Source of the DNA: CAZYME01 sp964648115 | GTDB lineage: Bacteria; Pseudomonadota; Gammaproteobacteria; Legionellales; Legionellaceae | Reading direction: 5' to 3' | DNA length: 64,000 nt | Assembly (NCBI GenBank): GCA_964648115.1 | Contig: CAZYME010000006.1 | Span: 1 to 64,000, forward strand | In this document: piece by piece, positions 24,573 through 33,381 of the stretch | Numbering within the stretch: position 1 is the first letter of the stretch | Layout: every line of letters begins with the position of its first letter | Made by a program: the position numbers and the translations under genes | Notes under the pieces: generated by a model | Databases searched by the model: none | Told to the model about the DNA's origin: nothing | Seen by the model: the letters and a program-made list of their open reading frames with translations, nothing else

Positions 24573-25187
24573 ATGGATCCAAAGATTGAGAATCAGGTTG
24601 AAGAAACACAAGAAACGCTCGTTGACGAGCAACGTCGGCGTTTCTTATTAACCTCTACCTGTGTTTTAGGTGGTGTGGGGGCCTTGTGTGCTTTAACCCC
24701 GTTTGTGTCCTCATGGATGCCAAGCGCTAAAGCCCAGGCGGCAGGCGCTCCGGTTGAAGTAGACCTGAGTAAACTGGAGCCTGGGCAACAAGTTACCGTT
24801 GAATGGCGTGGAAAACCGGTTTGGATTATTCGACGCACCCCTGAGATGCTAAAGCATTTAGATGAAGACAAGGTACGCTTGCGAGACCCTGATTCTTTAG
24901 TGGAGCAACAGCCCACTTATGCAAAAAATAAGTACCGCTCAATAAAACCCGAGTATTTAGTGTTGGTAGGAATCTGTACGCATCTTGGTTGCTCACCTAA
25001 ATATAAACCCTACGAAAAAGAGCTTGGGCCCGATTGGCCTGGTGGCTTCTATTGTCCTTGCCACGGCTCAACGTTTGATTTAGCTGGACGGGTTTTCAAA
25101 AGCGTACCCGCCCCAATTAATTTAGAGGTCCCTCCCCATCGATTTATTAGCGAACATGTAATTGTGATTGGTGAAGATAAAGGATGA
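24573..25187 (+). CDS. petA: Ubiquinol-cytochrome c reductase, Rieske iron-sulfur subunit
   Basis: This subunit of the bc1 complex passes electrons from ubiquinol to cytochrome c1. The 204-aa protein has a twin-arginine-like N-terminus (QRRRFLL near residue 20) and one TM helix (about 27-48). The [2Fe-2S] ligands are Cys135 and His137 (CTHLGC) and Cys161 and His164 (CPCHG). Cys140 and Cys163 form the stabilising disulfide. The cluster is complete. petB and petC follow in one operon. Confidence 0.97.
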   Translation: MDPKIENQVEETQETLVDEQRRRFLLTSTCVLGGVGALCALTPFVSSWMPSAKAQAAGAPVEVDLSKLEPGQQVTVEWRGKPVWIIRRTPEMLKHLDEDKVRLRDPDSLVEQQPTYAKNKYRSIKPEYLVLVGICTHLGCSPKYKPYEKELGPDWPGGFYCPCHGSTFDLAGRVFKSVPAPINLEVPPHRFISEHVIVIGEDKG

Positions 25188-25194
25188 TTTGACG

Positions 25195-26400
25195 ATGAAT
25201 GGATTGGTAAGTTGGCTAGATGCACGTTTTCCTCTAGTAAGTACGTGGAAAAAACATGTCAGTGAATATTATGCACCCAAAAATTTTAATTTTTATTATT
25301 TTTTTGGGTCATTTGCCATTATTGTCTTGTTAAACCAGTTGGTTAGTGGTTTGTGGTTAACGATGTTCTACACTCCCACGGCTACGGAGGCGTTTAACTC
25401 AGTAGAGTACATCATGCGTGATGTGAATTATGGCTGGATTTTACGTTACATGCATTCAACTGGGGCCTCGGCATTCTTTATTGTGATTTATCTTCATATG
25501 TTTCGTGGGTTATTGTATGGATCGTACCAAAAACCACGCGAATTAGTCTGGCTCTTAGGGATGGGGTTATTCATTCTTTTAATGGCAGAAGCTTTCTTTG
25601 GATATTTACTGCCTTGGGGACAGATGTCTTATTGGGGGGCTCAGGTAATTACCTCCTTGTTTGGTGCTATACCTTTCGTCGGTGATACATTAGTTACTTG
25701 GTTACGAGGGGACTATACCGTTGCTAATGCCACCTTACAGCGCTTTTTTGCTTTGCATGTGATTGGGATTCCTTTGTTGCTGTTACTGCTGGTTTACATG
25801 CACTTGGTGTCGCTACATAAAGTAGGCTCTAATAACCCAGAAGGGGTTGATATTAAAAAATATCTGGATGATAAGGGCAATCCTCTTGATGGCATCCCTT
25901 TTCACCCATATTACACAGTCAAAGATTTTGTTGGGATCTTGGTATTTTTAATCGGGTTTTTTGCAATAGTTTTCTTCGCTCCAGATATGGGTGGATATTT
26001 TCTTGAGCATGATAATTTCGCTCCAGCAGATCCATTGACCACTCCTGAGCATATTGCACCGGTTTGGTATCTCACGCCTTTTTATGCGATGTTACGAGCA
26101 ATCCCTAACAAGTTATTTGGTGTGATCACGATGGGCAGCTCAATTGTTATCTTGTTGTTTATGCCCTGGCTAGATAAAAGCCCGGTGAAATCAATGCGCT
26201 ATAAGGGCGCTTATTCAAAATATGCATTAATGGCCTTAGTCATCAGTTTTATTGCACTTGGTTATTTAGGAATGGTGACCATGACGCCACTCAAGCAAAT
26301 TTTGGCGCGCATATGTGCAATTGTGTATTTTGCATATTTTTTATTGATGCCTTTTTATAGTCGTTATGAAAAATATTCGTCTCCTCCGGAGAGAATATGA
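25195..26400 (+). CDS. petB: Ubiquinol-cytochrome c reductase, cytochrome b subunit
   Basis: Cytochrome b holds the two b haems and both quinone sites of bc1. ATG 25195 begins MNGLVSWLDARFPL and lies 7 nt after petA; the upstream frame overlaps petA and lacks support. The 401-aa product is a multi-spanning membrane protein. It has the haem-ligand histidines in YMHSTGASAFFIVIYLHMFR and RFFALHVIGIPLLLLLLVYMH, and the PEW-like Qo segment reads PEHIAPVWYL (Pro-Val-Trp). petC overlaps its end by 4 nt. Confidence 0.96.
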   Translation: MNGLVSWLDARFPLVSTWKKHVSEYYAPKNFNFYYFFGSFAIIVLLNQLVSGLWLTMFYTPTATEAFNSVEYIMRDVNYGWILRYMHSTGASAFFIVIYLHMFRGLLYGSYQKPRELVWLLGMGLFILLMAEAFFGYLLPWGQMSYWGAQVITSLFGAIPFVGDTLVTWLRGDYTVANATLQRFFALHVIGIPLLLLLLVYMHLVSLHKVGSNNPEGVDIKKYLDDKGNPLDGIPFHPYYTVKDFVGILVFLIGFFAIVFFAPDMGGYFLEHDNFAPADPLTTPEHIAPVWYLTPFYAMLRAIPNKLFGVITMGSSIVILLFMPWLDKSPVKSMRYKGAYSKYALMALVISFIALGYLGMVTMTPLKQILARICAIVYFAYFLLMPFYSRYEKYSSPPERI

Positions 26401-27146
26401 TTAGGCTTCTCTTGGGCTTTATAATCGCTCTATTATGGGTGCAAGTAGCATATGCCGAAGTAAGCCTGATGCCGGTTAAGATAAATTTGCATGATTCCGC
26501 AAGCATGCAGCGAGGGGCAAAACTCTACATGAATTATTGTTCCGGCTGTCATTCTTTGCATTACATGCGTTACAACCGCATGGCGAAAGATCTAGGGCTG
26601 ACGACATTTAGCGGTGATATCGATAAGGATTTGTTGTTTAATAATCTAATTTTTACCACAGCCAAGGTTGAAGATCCCATAGAGGTGAGCATTCCTGCAG
26701 AAGATGCTCGCCAATGGTTTGGTCGTATACCACCTGATTTATCATTATCAGCGCGAAAGTATAGCCCTGCATGGCTATACACGTATTTGAAAAGTTTTTA
26801 TGTGGATAAAACCCGACCGTTTGGCACGAATAATATATTAATTCCTGATGTGGCTATGCCGAATATTTTAGCGCCTTTGGCTGGGAAAGTAATTGCAATC
26901 CCAGCGGGGGGACGTGCTGGCGGTCATCTGCCAACCCGCCTCCTTTTAGTAGAACCAGGTGAAATGGATGCGAAGCAATTCGACAGTGCTTTACAGGACT
27001 TAGTGACGTTTATGGTGTATGTCGCTGAGCCCGTCAAATTGGTGCGCTACCGGATAGGCTGGATTGTTATTTTATTTTTAAGCGTCTTTCTAATAGTGGC
27101 ATACCTGTTGAAAAAGGCCTACTGGCGGAATGTAGACAAACGGTAG
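26397..27146 (+). CDS. petC: Ubiquinol-cytochrome c reductase, cytochrome c1 subunit
   Basis: Cytochrome c1 receives electrons from the Rieske protein. The 249-aa protein has an N-terminal signal peptide (LLLGFIIALLWVQVAYA), the haem c motif CSGCH (in MNYCSGCHSLHYMRY) and a C-terminal TM anchor (WIVILFLSVFLIVAYLL). The axial Met is probably in DVAMPNIL. It is start-overlapped with petB and completes the three-subunit complex. Confidence 0.96.
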   Translation: MIRLLLGFIIALLWVQVAYAEVSLMPVKINLHDSASMQRGAKLYMNYCSGCHSLHYMRYNRMAKDLGLTTFSGDIDKDLLFNNLIFTTAKVEDPIEVSIPAEDARQWFGRIPPDLSLSARKYSPAWLYTYLKSFYVDKTRPFGTNNILIPDVAMPNILAPLAGKVIAIPAGGRAGGHLPTRLLLVEPGEMDAKQFDSALQDLVTFMVYVAEPVKLVRYRIGWIVILFLSVFLIVAYLLKKAYWRNVDKR

Positions 27147-27239
27147 TGCGAATAAATTTAGAAATTGTATAGAGGTGTCACCACGAGCAGTGAAAGTGTG
27201 GTAAAATACTGACCTTTAACGGATGACGAGGAGTTATTG

Positions 27240-27860
27240 ATGGCGATTGTTGCAAAGCGTACGATTATGTCTTTGTATTCAGATAATGATGATGTCTATA
27301 GTCATCAGGTTCGAATTGTATTGGCGGAAAAAGGGGTGAATGTAGATATTATGTCCGCCAAGAATGGTGATGCCTCTAGTGATTTGTTGGCAGTTAATCC
27401 CTATGGGACTGTGCCAACGTTGATTGATCGCGAATTAGTATTGTATGAAGCTCGCATCATTATGGAATATTTGGACGAACGCTTTCCACATCCGCCATTG
27501 TTGCCGGTTTATCCAGTTGCGAGAGCTGAAACACGCAAAATGATGCATCGTATAGAGCAGGATTGGTATTGTTTGTTGCAGCGGATTAATACTGGGGATG
27601 ATGTTGAATCTGCACGTCAACTTCTACAGGAAAGCTTAATTAGTCTTGAGCCAGTATTTGCTGACAAGCCGTTTTTTCTCAGTGATGAACTTTCATTGTT
27701 GGATTGTGCATTAGCTCCATTGCTTTGGCGTTTGCCTCAATTAGGGATAGAGATTTCACCAGAAGCGAAAGGTTTAAACTCCTATATGCAGCGCTTATTT
27801 AAACGCGAATCATTTCAAGCCAGTTTAACGGATGCTGAGAGGCAGCTAAGGGCCGCGTAA
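27240..27860 (+). CDS. sspA: Stringent starvation protein A
   Basis: SspA is a glutathione-transferase-fold protein that binds RNA polymerase and affects stress and virulence gene expression. The product, 206 aa from ATG 27240, begins with the SLYSDNDDVYSHQVRIVLAEKGV thioredoxin-like half and contains NPYGTVPTLIDRELVLYEARIIMEYLDERFPHPPLLP. A helical C-domain follows. It immediately precedes sspB, the usual operon partner, and lies after petABC as in many gammaproteobacteria. Confidence 0.95.
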   Translation: MAIVAKRTIMSLYSDNDDVYSHQVRIVLAEKGVNVDIMSAKNGDASSDLLAVNPYGTVPTLIDRELVLYEARIIMEYLDERFPHPPLLPVYPVARAETRKMMHRIEQDWYCLLQRINTGDDVESARQLLQESLISLEPVFADKPFFLSDELSLLDCALAPLLWRLPQLGIEISPEAKGLNSYMQRLFKRESFQASLTDAERQLRAA

Positions 27861-28286
27861 ATGATAACCATGACTTCGAATAGACCATATCTTCTCCGGG
27901 CTATATATGACTGGATTGTTGATAATGATTTAACGCCTTATCTTTTGGTTAACGCTGAATTTCCTGGTGTCGAAGTGCCGCAAGAGCATGTTGATGCTGG
28001 GCGCATCGTGCTGAATATTTCACCAAAAGCAAGTCGTGGTTTACATTTGGAAAACGATAGGATCGTATTTACGGCGCGGTTTTCTGGGGTTCCCACGCAA
28101 ATTTTTGTTAATCCTGCCGCCGTGCTAGCTATTTATGCGAAAGAAAATGGAAGAGGCATGGAGTTTGGCGAGGATTATGATGCACAAGTACCCACCGCGC
28201 CTCCCACCCCTTCCTCTTCAGAAACGAAAGGCCGAGGTAAACCCGCATTGAAGCTGGTGAAGAAGGAACCTTCTGACAAGGAATAA
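27861..28286 (+). CDS. sspB: ClpXP protease specificity-enhancing factor
   Basis: SspB tethers ssrA-tagged proteins to ClpX. The 141-aa product has the substrate-binding domain (RPYLLRAIYDWIVDNDLTPYLLVNA, then NISPKASRGL and ARFSGVPTQIFVNPAAVLAIYAKENG). An acidic/Ser-Pro linker and a short C-terminal ClpX-binding tail (GKPALKLVKKE, matching the LKVVK-type tail) follow. The start abuts the sspA stop. Confidence 0.94.
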   Translation: MITMTSNRPYLLRAIYDWIVDNDLTPYLLVNAEFPGVEVPQEHVDAGRIVLNISPKASRGLHLENDRIVFTARFSGVPTQIFVNPAAVLAIYAKENGRGMEFGEDYDAQVPTAPPTPSSSETKGRGKPALKLVKKEPSDKE

Positions 28287-28294
28287 GGTCTGCA

Positions 28295-29779
28295 ATGAGC
28301 AAGCTTAAGGAAGCGCTCTATCTAACTAAACATCTTCGTCTATGTGAGCAACGGGCTTTGGTCGAGCTAGGCTTAACTGAAGAAGATTTAATGATGCGTG
28401 CTGGCGTCGCAGCGCTTAACACGCTAAAAATTCACTACCCTGATGTGAGAGCTATTGCCGTATTTTGTGGGAGCGGCAACAATGCTGGGGATGGATATGT
28501 ATTAGCAAGACTCTTATTCCAAGAAGATTTTTATGTGGTTGTTCATCAATATAAAGCAGTAGAAGATTTACCCTCTGCTGCCAAAAATGCAGCACTTGCG
28601 GCTATAGCGGCAGGCGTGCCTTTCCAATATTCAGACGATATTATTGATAGTGAAGTAGAGTTGGTAGTTGACGGTTTACTGGGCATTGGCATAGAAGGCA
28701 ATGTCCGTGAGCCGATAGCGCATGCTATTAATCTCATTAATGATAGCGGTTTACCGGTTTTATCACTTGATGTCCCCTCAGGCTTGGATGCGGATACTGG
28801 GCGCGTATTGGGCGTATGTGTGAATGCGGATGTAACTATCACATTTATTGCGCCTAAAGTGGGCTTGCTGACGTTAGATGGCCCTGATCATTGTGGTAAA
28901 GTCGTCTGCCATAATCTACAGCTCGGGAGTTGTTTGGCCACAATTCAGCCGGTTGGATTTCAACTGAATGAACAATTATTACACGGTATTATCCCTCCCC
29001 GTCGTAAAAATACGCATAAAGGTCTCTATGGCCATGTTTTGGTTATTGGAGGCGGTCCGGGAATGCCAGGCGCGCCTTGTTTGGCAGCACAGGCTGCATT
29101 AAAAGTTGGGGCTGGGCGCGTGACAGTTGCCACGTTACCCGAACATGTCTCAGCAATCTTGCCCCTATTGCCGGAAGCAATGATTTATCCTATTGAGGAT
29201 ACCGATGCTCTGTTGCCATTGTTAGCGGATGCAACAATCGGTGTGATTGGGCCGGGTCTTGGTGAAACTGAATGGGCCTGCGCATTATTTCAGGCTGCCA
29301 TTGCTGCGCAAATCCCTCTTGTAATAGATGCTTCTGCTTTACGTATGTTGGCACACAACCCGCAACATGATGATAATTGGGTGCTCACGCCGCATCCTGG
29401 TGAAGCAGCGAGTTTGCTGGCCTGTTCAACAGCAGATGTTCAGCTTGATCGATGTAAATCTGCGCAACTTATACAACATCAATATGGTGGGACGGTTGTG
29501 CTTAAAGGAGTAGGTTCTATCGTAAAAAGTAGTGAGCCGGAGATTTATATTTGTACGGCAGGCAACCCAGGCATGGCAAGTGCTGGCATGGGTGATGTAT
29601 TAAGCGGTGTTATTGGTGGTTTGGTAGCGCAAGGGCTAACGTTAGCGGACGCTGCAAGGTTAGGAGTGTGGTTACATGCCAGAGCAGGTGACGAGGCAGT
29701 CCTGACACAAGGGGAGCGTGGTTTAATAGCCAGCGATTTAATGCCGTATTTACGTCGTCAAATCAACAAGTGCACATAA
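28295..29779 (+). CDS. nnr: Bifunctional NAD(P)H-hydrate repair enzyme
   Basis: Nnr repairs damaged NAD(P)H hydrates. The N-terminal half (about 1-215) is the epimerase, with FCGSGNNAGDGYVLARLL and LDVPSGLDADTG. The C-terminal half (about 225-490) is the ADP/ATP-dependent dehydratase, with HVLVIGGGPGMPGAPCLAA, LTPHPGEAASLL and the AGNPGMASAGMGDVLSG motif. The 494-aa length suits the fused bacterial form. tsaE is downstream, as usual. Confidence 0.95.
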   Translation: MSKLKEALYLTKHLRLCEQRALVELGLTEEDLMMRAGVAALNTLKIHYPDVRAIAVFCGSGNNAGDGYVLARLLFQEDFYVVVHQYKAVEDLPSAAKNAALAAIAAGVPFQYSDDIIDSEVELVVDGLLGIGIEGNVREPIAHAINLINDSGLPVLSLDVPSGLDADTGRVLGVCVNADVTITFIAPKVGLLTLDGPDHCGKVVCHNLQLGSCLATIQPVGFQLNEQLLHGIIPPRRKNTHKGLYGHVLVIGGGPGMPGAPCLAAQAALKVGAGRVTVATLPEHVSAILPLLPEAMIYPIEDTDALLPLLADATIGVIGPGLGETEWACALFQAAIAAQIPLVIDASALRMLAHNPQHDDNWVLTPHPGEAASLLACSTADVQLDRCKSAQLIQHQYGGTVVLKGVGSIVKSSEPEIYICTAGNPGMASAGMGDVLSGVIGGLVAQGLTLADAARLGVWLHARAGDEAVLTQGERGLIASDLMPYLRRQINKCT

Positions 29780-29825
29780 TTTTTGATAAGATTCGTGAGC
29801 ATGATTCTAAATGGGCAGAGACCAT

Positions 29826-30293
29826 ATGAATTTTACAACAAAGATGCATTTGCCTGATGAGCAGGCGAGTGAAAAAATGGCAGCACGGCTTGCTGTGTGT
29901 CTGCATTCGCCATTGGTGTTAACATTCAGTGGTAATATTGGTGCGGGTAAAACTACGTTTATTCGGGCCATGCTACGCAGTTTAGGTGTGCAGACAGTTA
30001 TTAAAAGCCCTACTTTTTCTTTAGTTGAAAGCTATCAAGGTACCCACTTGCAAATTCATCACTTTGATCTGTATCGTATCCATGATGAGACTGAACTAGA
30101 TTATATTGGTTTTCGTGATTACTTTTCAGACAACGCGGTATGTTGCGTCGAATGGCCGGAGCGAGCCCCAGGGTACCTTGCCTCGGCAGATGTTAAGCTT
30201 ACCTTGGAGTTAAAGGGGGTAGGGCGCGAGATGCAGCTAAGTGCATTGAGCTCTACTGGCGCTGCGGTTTTGTCTTGTCTTGCGGGTGAATAA
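29826..30293 (+). CDS. tsaE: tRNA threonylcarbamoyladenosine biosynthesis ATPase TsaE
   Basis: TsaE is the ATPase that supports TsaB/TsaD in making t6A37 in tRNA. ATG 29826 gives 155 aa. The Walker A is SGNIGAGKTT and the SPTFSLVESY and HFDLYRI motifs are conserved, as is the later CVEWPERAPGYL. amiB begins within 1 nt of its stop, so the genes are coupled. Confidence 0.95.
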   Translation: MNFTTKMHLPDEQASEKMAARLAVCLHSPLVLTFSGNIGAGKTTFIRAMLRSLGVQTVIKSPTFSLVESYQGTHLQIHHFDLYRIHDETELDYIGFRDYFSDNAVCCVEWPERAPGYLASADVKLTLELKGVGREMQLSALSSTGAAVLSCLAGE

Positions 30294-31672
30294 TGGGTAT
30301 ACGAATAATCCCCCAAAAAATGATGTTTCTGTTTCTTCTTATATTATTTTGCCCTATTACCATGGCTGCAAAACTTGAATCCCTGGTAGTTAAAGAACAA
30401 GCTGGGAAAACAGAAATACTCTGTGTGTTTACAGGTTCTTTTGCTCATAGAGCATTTATTTTAACTAACCCCAATCGAGTGGTTGTTGATATTGATAAAA
30501 CAACAATGGATATAAATGCGAATAAGATTGCACTCGGTAATTTGATTTCGCATGTACGTAGTGGGCGCACAAACCAGCAAGGGTTGAGGCTGGTATTTGA
30601 TGTGAAAAAAGCCGTTAGTATTAAAGCAACAAAGTGGGAGCCTGCTAATCCAAAGCAACAAGGTTTACGTATTGAGTTATCGCAAAAATCGGGCGAGCCT
30701 ATCCAAAGTAAAGCACCTCCACCTGCTTCAAAAAGCGAGCTAAGGGTTGCGACAAACAGATCTCCGGTGCAGGTTAAGCATGCACCATCTAAATCTTTAC
30801 GAGATGTAATTATTGTCTTAGATCCTGGTCATGGCGGTAAAGATCCGGGTGCAATGGGGCCGCGACGAAATGCGGAAAAAAATGTTGTATTGGCCATTGC
30901 TGTTAAATTAAAACAAATGATCGATAAGCAACCTGGCATGCATGCTGTATTAACGCGTAATGGTGATTACTATGTCGGATTACGTGAGCGGTTGAATATA
31001 GCGAGGAAATACAACGGCGATATATTTGTCTCTATTCACGCAGATGCGTTTATTAATCAGCACTCAAATGGTGCATCTGTCTTTGCGCTTTCACCAACTG
31101 GCGCAACCAGTGAAGCTGCACGCTGGCTTGCGGAAAAAGAAAACTATTCAGAGTTGGGTGGGGTCAATTTGTCGGATTTGGATGATCAGAATGGTGTCAT
31201 CCGTACTGTATTACTGGATCTTTCACAGACAGCGACGATTAGCGCGAGCCTGAAGATGGGTAGCCAGGTTTTGCATCATATAGATAAAATAACCAGTTTA
31301 CATAATAGCGCAGTAGAACAAGCGCGTTTTGTTGTATTGAAATCACCGGATATCCCTTCCGTTCTAGTGGAAACAGGTTTTATCACTAACCCACAAGAAG
31401 AAAAGAACCTCACTAACCCTTATTATCAAACACAACTTACGCGAGCAATATTCGAAGGGATCAAGCGTTACTTTTGGGAATACCCACCACAAGGTACACG
31501 GTTGGAAGTGATGTCTGGCGCGAATCTACATGTAGTACAAAAAGGCGAATCGTTGCCTGCTATTGCTGCACACTATCATGTTACGGTTGCTGATATAAAA
31601 TTGACTAATCATTTGTCCAGTTTACATGTTAAACCGGGGCAGAGGTTGAGTATACCTAGGTCATTGGTATGA
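30293..31672 (+). CDS. amiB: N-acetylmuramoyl-L-alanine amidase (AmiB/C type) with AMIN and LysM domains
   Basis: This periplasmic zinc amidase cleaves septal peptidoglycan. The 459-aa protein has an N-terminal signal peptide (MMFLFLLILFCPITMAA), an AMIN domain (about 28-130), a linker, and the Amidase_3 domain (about 165-405). Zinc and catalytic motifs are LDPGHGGKDPGA, SIHADAF and VETGFITNPQEE. A single C-terminal LysM (about 410-457) binds the wall. Position between tsaE and mutL matches Escherichia coli. Confidence 0.95.
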   Translation: MGIRIIPQKMMFLFLLILFCPITMAAKLESLVVKEQAGKTEILCVFTGSFAHRAFILTNPNRVVVDIDKTTMDINANKIALGNLISHVRSGRTNQQGLRLVFDVKKAVSIKATKWEPANPKQQGLRIELSQKSGEPIQSKAPPPASKSELRVATNRSPVQVKHAPSKSLRDVIIVLDPGHGGKDPGAMGPRRNAEKNVVLAIAVKLKQMIDKQPGMHAVLTRNGDYYVGLRERLNIARKYNGDIFVSIHADAFINQHSNGASVFALSPTGATSEAARWLAEKENYSELGGVNLSDLDDQNGVIRTVLLDLSQTATISASLKMGSQVLHHIDKITSLHNSAVEQARFVVLKSPDIPSVLVETGFITNPQEEKNLTNPYYQTQLTRAIFEGIKRYFWEYPPQGTRLEVMSGANLHVVQKGESLPAIAAHYHVTVADIKLTNHLSSLHVKPGQRLSIPRSLV

Positions 31673-33381
31673 CCCTTGTAAGAATTCAGCAATTATCGGC
31701 CGCTGTAGCTAATCAAATTGCTGCTGGTGAAGTGATCGAGCGACCTGCGTCTGTTGTAAAAGAGTTGCTCGAAAACGCGTTGGATGCAAAAGCAAGCGCA
31801 ATTAGCATAGAGATTGGCTTTGGTGGTTTGAACCAAGTAAAAATCAGTGATAATGGAGCCGGTATTATCGCTGAGGATTTGCCTCTGGCTATTGCTGCAC
31901 ATGCGACGAGCAAAATCAGGCAGCTTAATGATTTGTATGCCATCACCAGCATGGGTTTTCGTGGAGAGGCATTGGCTAGTATTGCATCTGTATCAAAATT
32001 ATCTTTGAGTTCTAAACCGGCAGATCAAGAGCATGCCATGATGTTACGATTTGATAGTGGAGTGCCTAGTTTATTGCCTTGCGCTAGAACCCAAGGCACA
32101 ACGGTCGAAGTCAACGATCTTTTTTTTAATGCGCCAGTGCGTAAAAAATTTCTCAAAACACCCCGTAGTGAATACCAAGCTATCGAAATGGTTGTCAAAC
32201 GCTTTGCTTTAAGTGCTCCGAACATTGCGCTAGCGTTAAAGCATGATGGTAAACAATTATTGGCGCTCCCCGCTGCAACGTGTGAGAAAACCAGGTTATT
32301 ACGGCTGAGAAAACTATTAGGAAAAGAATTTATTGAACATGCTGTTTATCTTGATGTAGAGCAGGCAGGTATGCGGTTGCATGGATGGGTGAGTGGGCAG
32401 GCCTATGAACGTAGCCAAAATGACAAGCAGTGGGTATATGTAAACCAACGTATGGTGAAAGATAAACTAATAAACCATGCAATCAAGCAAGCATATGATA
32501 ATTTACTCCACCCGGGCCGCCATCCTGCTTGCGTGTTGTATTTAACGATACCTGCTGAGTTAGTGGATATTAATGTCCACCCAACCAAACACGAGGTGCG
32601 CTTTCAGCAACCCAGGCTAGTGCATGATTTTATTCTTACACACCTTTCACAGGCGCTTACACAGTCTAAGCAGAATGAAGTTCCATCTAAGCAAAAAATT
32701 GAGCATGTGAGCCAAGTACGTGAGACGTACGTGCAGCACCCTTTACGCGCAATTGGTCGCACACAAGAACCTTTGCCCAACAACTGGTTTGTTTTAAACA
32801 AGCATTTTGTATTGATGTTTATAAATGAAATGCCCTATTTGGTAGATATTGACCGTGCGCACCAACAGTATCTTTTAACCAAGTTGAGACAACAATCTTT
32901 CCCATTAACAAGCCGCCCCCTGCTTGTGCCTGTGCATTATACAGTTGATAAAGCGAATCATCAGTTACTCGAGCAATGCCAACCTCTGCTGGAACAATTA
33001 GGCATACAAGTGAATTGGGTGGGGGATGCAGCTGTAATTGTACGCACCTTACCTATACTCCTTCCTCAGCTCGATATTAAACAATTTCTTGTGGCAGCTC
33101 TGGCCTCCCTTGGCCGACGTCCCGCGGTCAAGCCGTGGGACGTCGGCCAAGAGACTGAGCAATTACAATTTGTCCAGCATTTGAAAAGCAGCTTTTCTAC
33201 GCAGTCTGAGTTGTTGCAATTATTAGTAACCTGCCAACCCTTTGATGTTTATCAGTTAAATAAAGACGATAAAATGGAGTTGAGCGATTATTTAGAGCAA
33301 CAAACGCTGTCATCTGGTTCTGCTTACCCGTGGTGTACGCATTTAGATGCAGAAAAATGTCGAGAGCTTGTGCATGGCTAA
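31669..33381 (+). CDS. mutL: DNA mismatch repair protein MutL
   Basis: MutL couples MutS mismatch detection to strand removal. The 570-aa protein has the N-terminal GHKL ATPase (IAAGEVIERPASVVKELLEN, DNGAGI, ATSKI, GFRGEAL and NDLFFNAPVRKKFLK), the transducer domain, a linker and a C-terminal dimerisation domain. No endonuclease DQHA-x2-E-x4-E motif is evident: the equivalent region reads DIDRAHQQYLL. This agrees with most gammaproteobacterial MutL, which rely on MutH. Residues 481-495 (LGRRPAVKPWDVGQE) are encoded by a perfect palindromic repeat. The start overlaps amiB by 4 nt. Confidence 0.95.
   Translation: MTLVRIQQLSAAVANQIAAGEVIERPASVVKELLENALDAKASAISIEIGFGGLNQVKISDNGAGIIAEDLPLAIAAHATSKIRQLNDLYAITSMGFRGEALASIASVSKLSLSSKPADQEHAMMLRFDSGVPSLLPCARTQGTTVEVNDLFFNAPVRKKFLKTPRSEYQAIEMVVKRFALSAPNIALALKHDGKQLLALPAATCEKTRLLRLRKLLGKEFIEHAVYLDVEQAGMRLHGWVSGQAYERSQNDKQWVYVNQRMVKDKLINHAIKQAYDNLLHPGRHPACVLYLTIPAELVDINVHPTKHEVRFQQPRLVHDFILTHLSQALTQSKQNEVPSKQKIEHVSQVRETYVQHPLRAIGRTQEPLPNNWFVLNKHFVLMFINEMPYLVDIDRAHQQYLLTKLRQQSFPLTSRPLLVPVHYTVDKANHQLLEQCQPLLEQLGIQVNWVGDAAVIVRTLPILLPQLDIKQFLVAALASLGRRPAVKPWDVGQETEQLQFVQHLKSSFSTQSELLQLLVTCQPFDVYQLNKDDKMELSDYLEQQTLSSGSAYPWCTHLDAEKCRELVHG
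33109..33151. repeat. Palindromic repeat embedded in the mutL coding sequence
   Basis: CTTGGCCGACGTCCC (33109-33123) pairs perfectly with GGGACGTCGGCCAAG (33137-33151), and the inner CGG/CCG extends the stem. The core is shared with the intergenic palindrome at 19073-19099. It is read in frame as residues 481-495 of MutL. Confidence 0.85.
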
